From contig NZ_KV908323.1 of the NCBI RefSeq assembly GCF_001999765.1, positions 314,585 through 378,584 of the forward strand: a stretch of 64,000 bases of DNA. Direction: 5' to 3'. A program made the position numbers and the translations under genes. The notes beneath the pieces are model-generated. The model was not told the origin of the DNA. It worked only from the letters and a program-made list of their open reading frames with translations, and ran no database searches. This document shows positions 61,727 through 64,000 of the stretch, one piece after another. Every line of letters begins with the position of its first letter. Positions within the stretch are counted from its first letter, which is position 1. Source of the stretch: Sinomonas mesophila. Lineage in GTDB: Bacteria > Actinomycetota > Actinomycetes > Actinomycetales > Micrococcaceae.

Positions 61727-63174
61727 CAGGCCACCTCGCAGGCTTCGATGGCGCGGCGGGCCAGCTCGGCGCCGTAGTCGGTCCAGATGCCCTGGCCCCA
61801 GTAGCGGTAGCAGCTGGTCTCGCAGGCCAGCAGGTAGAACAGGGCCCGCCTGTAGGCGGGGTCGCTGCTGGGCACACCGGCGGTGAGGAACCGCTCGTTG
61901 AAGAGGGCGCTGGCCCGCTGCATCGGGGCGAGGACGCTGTCGTAGCCGGACACCCAGGAGATGTTGTTGGTCCAGCTGCCCCCGTCCATGTGGAACCCGC
62001 CGTCCTCGCCGGAGAGCTGGTCGATGACTTCCCTGAGCCGCTCGGGCCCCTCGCCCGGGGTGAGCCGATCCCACACCCGGTGCTGGCCCGCCGGCTGGAT
62101 CGGCGGCAGGTCTGCCGGGGCGACGCCGAGGGCGGCGAGGCCCTCGAGATACTCCGAGACGTTGAGAGCGGGCGTGGACGAGCCGGAGGACTCGGCGATG
62201 ACGTCGAAGTACTTGGGGGGGAACTCGTTCATCATCACGCCCCCGTTCTCGCCGTCGGCAATCTGGGTGACGAGCGGCGGGACCATCCGGCCGCCGAGCT
62301 GCAGGGGTGCGAGGCCCTTGGCCTCGTAGTAGGGCTGCATCTGGCCGACCAGCTTGGTGTCGCTGCCCTGGGTCTTGACGATCGCGGTGATCGTGGCGGT
62401 TTCGCCGCGGGAGCTCGTGCAGGTGAGCCGGTGCGGAAGATGCGGGCGGTCGACGGCGGAGCCGTCGGGGCGCTCGACGGTGTGCTCCTGGACCAGGACC
62501 CACTCGTAGCCGCACTCGACGAGCGTCCGCACGAACTCGTAGGCGACATCGGGCTGGTTCGGCAGGGCCATCTCGGCGGGGGAGAAGCCCCGGACCCGGC
62601 CGAGGGCCTCGGTGCCGAAGATGGCGGCGAAGTGATGCTGCCACGCGCGGACATGCAGGCGGAAGTCCTGGACGGGGGTGGAGGGGGCCACCGCGTGCCC
62701 CCAGGTCGATCCCAGCCATTCCACCGCGCCCCGCCAGGGGTCGTCGCGGGTGATCCGGACCAGCGCGTCGAACACGTCATGCCGGCCCATCTGGCGCATC
62801 CCGTGCAGCAGGGTGCCCGAGTAGTCCAGCATCACCCGGGGCGCCAGCCCCCGCTCCAGGAGCTGGGGGACGAACTCGCCCATCCGCTTGTAGCACTCCG
62901 CGAACACCGGGGCGTTGTGGTTGTCGCCCTGGTCGGGGTGGTCCATCATCCACGCGAGGTTCGAGATCACCGCCGCGCTCTGCAGGTCCTGCCCGCCGGC
63001 CGGAATCAGGGGTTGGTGCATATGCAGTGCGACGGCGAAGCCGCTGCCCGCGTGGGCGAGGTCCACGCCGTCGAACGCCCGCGGCTCGCGGCCGGCCGCG
63101 ATCGCCTGGGCGACCACGTCCTCCTGACCGCAGATGTTCGGCAGGCCGTCCACGTACTCATCCATGGCGTCCAT
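61726..63174 (-). CDS. Glycoside hydrolase family 57 protein, larger paralogue
   Basis: This 482-residue GH57 enzyme has region 1 HMHQPLIPAG (51-60), region 3 RGFSPAEMALP with Glu201 as nucleophile, and region 4 IADGENGGVMMNEFPP with Asp307. The C-terminal part (SYDSVLAPMQRAS and RALFYLLACETSCYRYWGQGIWTDYGAEL) is helical, as in the amylase/branching group. The ATG at 63174 follows GGGGAGGG at good distance. It lies 23 bases after the GlgA-like gene. The two GH57 proteins are only distantly alike and probably have different steps in making or trimming one glucan. Confidence 0.85.
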   Translation of the reverse strand: MDAMDEYVDGLPNICGQEDVVAQAIAAGREPRAFDGVDLAHAGSGFAVALHMHQPLIPAGGQDLQSAAVISNLAWMMDHPDQGDNHNAPVFAECYKRMGEFVPQLLERGLAPRVMLDYSGTLLHGMRQMGRHDVFDALVRITRDDPWRGAVEWLGSTWGHAVAPSTPVQDFRLHVRAWQHHFAAIFGTEALGRVRGFSPAEMALPNQPDVAYEFVRTLVECGYEWVLVQEHTVERPDGSAVDRPHLPHRLTCTSSRGETATITAIVKTQGSDTKLVGQMQPYYEAKGLAPLQLGGRMVPPLVTQIADGENGGVMMNEFPPKYFDVIAESSGSSTPALNVSEYLEGLAALGVAPADLPPIQPAGQHRVWDRLTPGEGPERLREVIDQLSGEDGGFHMDGGSWTNNISWVSGYDSVLAPMQRASALFNERFLTAGVPSSDPAYRRALFYLLACETSCYRYWGQGIWTDYGAELARRAIEACEVA

Positions 63175-63197
63175 TGGCTTCCCTCCCCTGGGCGGGG

Positions 63198-64000
63198 CTA
63201 CTTGTGGCGGATGTGGTCGTAGATGTTGACATAGTCCTGACCCGGGCGGGCCCAGGAGTAGTCGCTGCGCATCGCGTTGTGCATCAGCTGGCGGAACTCG
63301 CCGGGGTAGTCGAACCACAGCCCGAACGCACGTTCCAGCGCCGACTCGATGGCGGTGTTGTCGCTCTGGTGGAACGTGTATCCGTTGCGCTGCCAGTGCG
63401 GGCGGTCCGAGAAGTCCCGATCGAAGACCGTGTCGACCATGCCGCCCACCGCCCGCACCACCGGGATGGTCCCGTAGCGCATGGCGATCAGGGGGGTCAG
63501 CCCGCAGGGCTCGAACATCGAGGGCACCACCAGCATGTCCGCCCCCGCGTAGATCAGGTGCGCGAGTTCCTCGTCGTATCCGATCTCCAGGTGGCAATCC
63601 GGGTTGTCGTTGAGGTAGTGCTTGAGATGCCGGAAGTGCCCGTTGATCCCTTGGTGCAGTCCGTCTCCAAGGAGCACGAACTGCGCCCCCCTCTCCAGGG
63701 CGTAGAACAGGGCGTGGTGCACCTGGTGCATCCCCTTCTGCTCGTCGAGGCGCCCCACATAGGCCACGATCGGGCTGTACGTGTCCCGCATCCAGAGCCG
63801 TTCCCGCAGCCGTCTCTTCGCCTCGTACTTGCCCTCGAGCTGCTCCGCCGAATAGCGGGCAGGGAGGAAGGGGTCGATCTCAGGGTTCCAGATGTCATAG
63901 TCCACCCCGTTGAGCACCCCGCCGAACTTGACCTGATGCGTCCCCAGAGTTGGTCCCAGCCCGTCACCGCCGTCGCCGAAGCGGGCCTCGCCGGCATGGT
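63198..64000 (-). CDS. Starch/glycogen synthase-like glycosyltransferase (GT5), 5' end cut off
   Basis: This is the C-terminal 266 codons of a GlgA-type enzyme; the frame runs off the right edge. LGTHQVKFGGVLNGVDYDIWNPEIDPFLPARYS is the linker region typical of GT5. AYVGRLDEQKGMHQVHHAL and VPSMFEPCGLTPLIAMRYGTIPVVRAVGGMVDTV form the nucleotide-sugar-binding domain, with the catalytic Glu in FEPCG. It should extend an alpha-1,4-glucan from ADP- or UDP-glucose. It comes first in the operon before two GH57 genes, an arrangement for glucan synthesis and branching. Confidence 0.88.
   Translation of the reverse strand, partial: HAGEARFGDGGDGLGPTLGTHQVKFGGVLNGVDYDIWNPEIDPFLPARYSAEQLEGKYEAKRRLRERLWMRDTYSPIVAYVGRLDEQKGMHQVHHALFYALERGAQFVLLGDGLHQGINGHFRHLKHYLNDNPDCHLEIGYDEELAHLIYAGADMLVVPSMFEPCGLTPLIAMRYGTIPVVRAVGGMVDTVFDRDFSDRPHWQRNGYTFHQSDNTAIESALERAFGLWFDYPGEFRQLMHNAMRSDYSWARPGQDYVNIYDHIRHK

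Overview
This is a high-GC actinobacterial chromosome segment, most like Micrococcaceae of the Arthrobacter/Sinomonas type. The assignment rests on protein content and gene order: dacB - zincin - tilS - hpt - ftsH - folE/P/B/K - DUF3180 - PH proteins - panC - lysS - lsr2 - clpC is a typical actinobacterial core block. Three hand-counted lines support the base composition: about 75% GC inside the S9 peptidase gene, 67% in the terminal GH57 cluster, and 50-58% in the panC/hydrolase spacer. GTG starts, leaderless-looking starts and 1-4 base stop/start overlaps are frequent. No phage, IS element, CRISPR array or rRNA was seen. One tRNA (Lys, UUU) is present.

Layout. 1-3.3 kb: cut-off NCS2 permease, RutE-like reductase, MFS exporter with a MarR regulator. 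3.4-7.7 kb (minus strand): phosphoglucomutase, then a three-gene operon of DNA/RNA endonuclease, protealysin-like M4 protease and emfourin-type inhibitor. 7.9-17.7 kb: DUF4190 protein, amidase, rhodanese, pheA, lipid kinase, serS, AbiEi-like gene, HAD phosphatase, SatD-like protein, ppa. 17.9-31.7 kb: cell-wall, tRNA-modification, purine-salvage, FtsH, folate and pantothenate genes, nearly all on the plus strand. 32-39.5 kb: hydrolase, lysS, lsr2, clpC, flavin oxidase. 39.8-42.6 kb: acidic protein and the PTS-dependent dihydroxyacetone kinase operon dhaKLM. 42.7-53 kb: S9 peptidase, two GNATs (one a short N-acetylglutamate synthase), lipoprotein, mutY, disA, radA, FUSC. 53-59.2 kb: PHO box and pstSCAB facing a pit operon. 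60-64 kb: conserved hypothetical, tRNA-Lys, and a minus-strand cluster of two GH57 enzymes and a GlgA-like synthase that runs off the window.

The feature the gene list does not explain is a set of short tandem repeats (19-22 bases per unit) at gene ends. Ten sites were found. Most loci carry their own word, often followed by inverted copies of that word. Several loci share a GGGGTCA-like core. The same word occurs in the gap after pgm, at the 3' end of the MFS gene, and as five in-frame heptapeptide repeats inside tilS. One hairpin version brackets the AbiEi-like gene on both sides. A second lead is the nuclease-protease-inhibitor operon, in which neither enzyme has a visible signal peptide.
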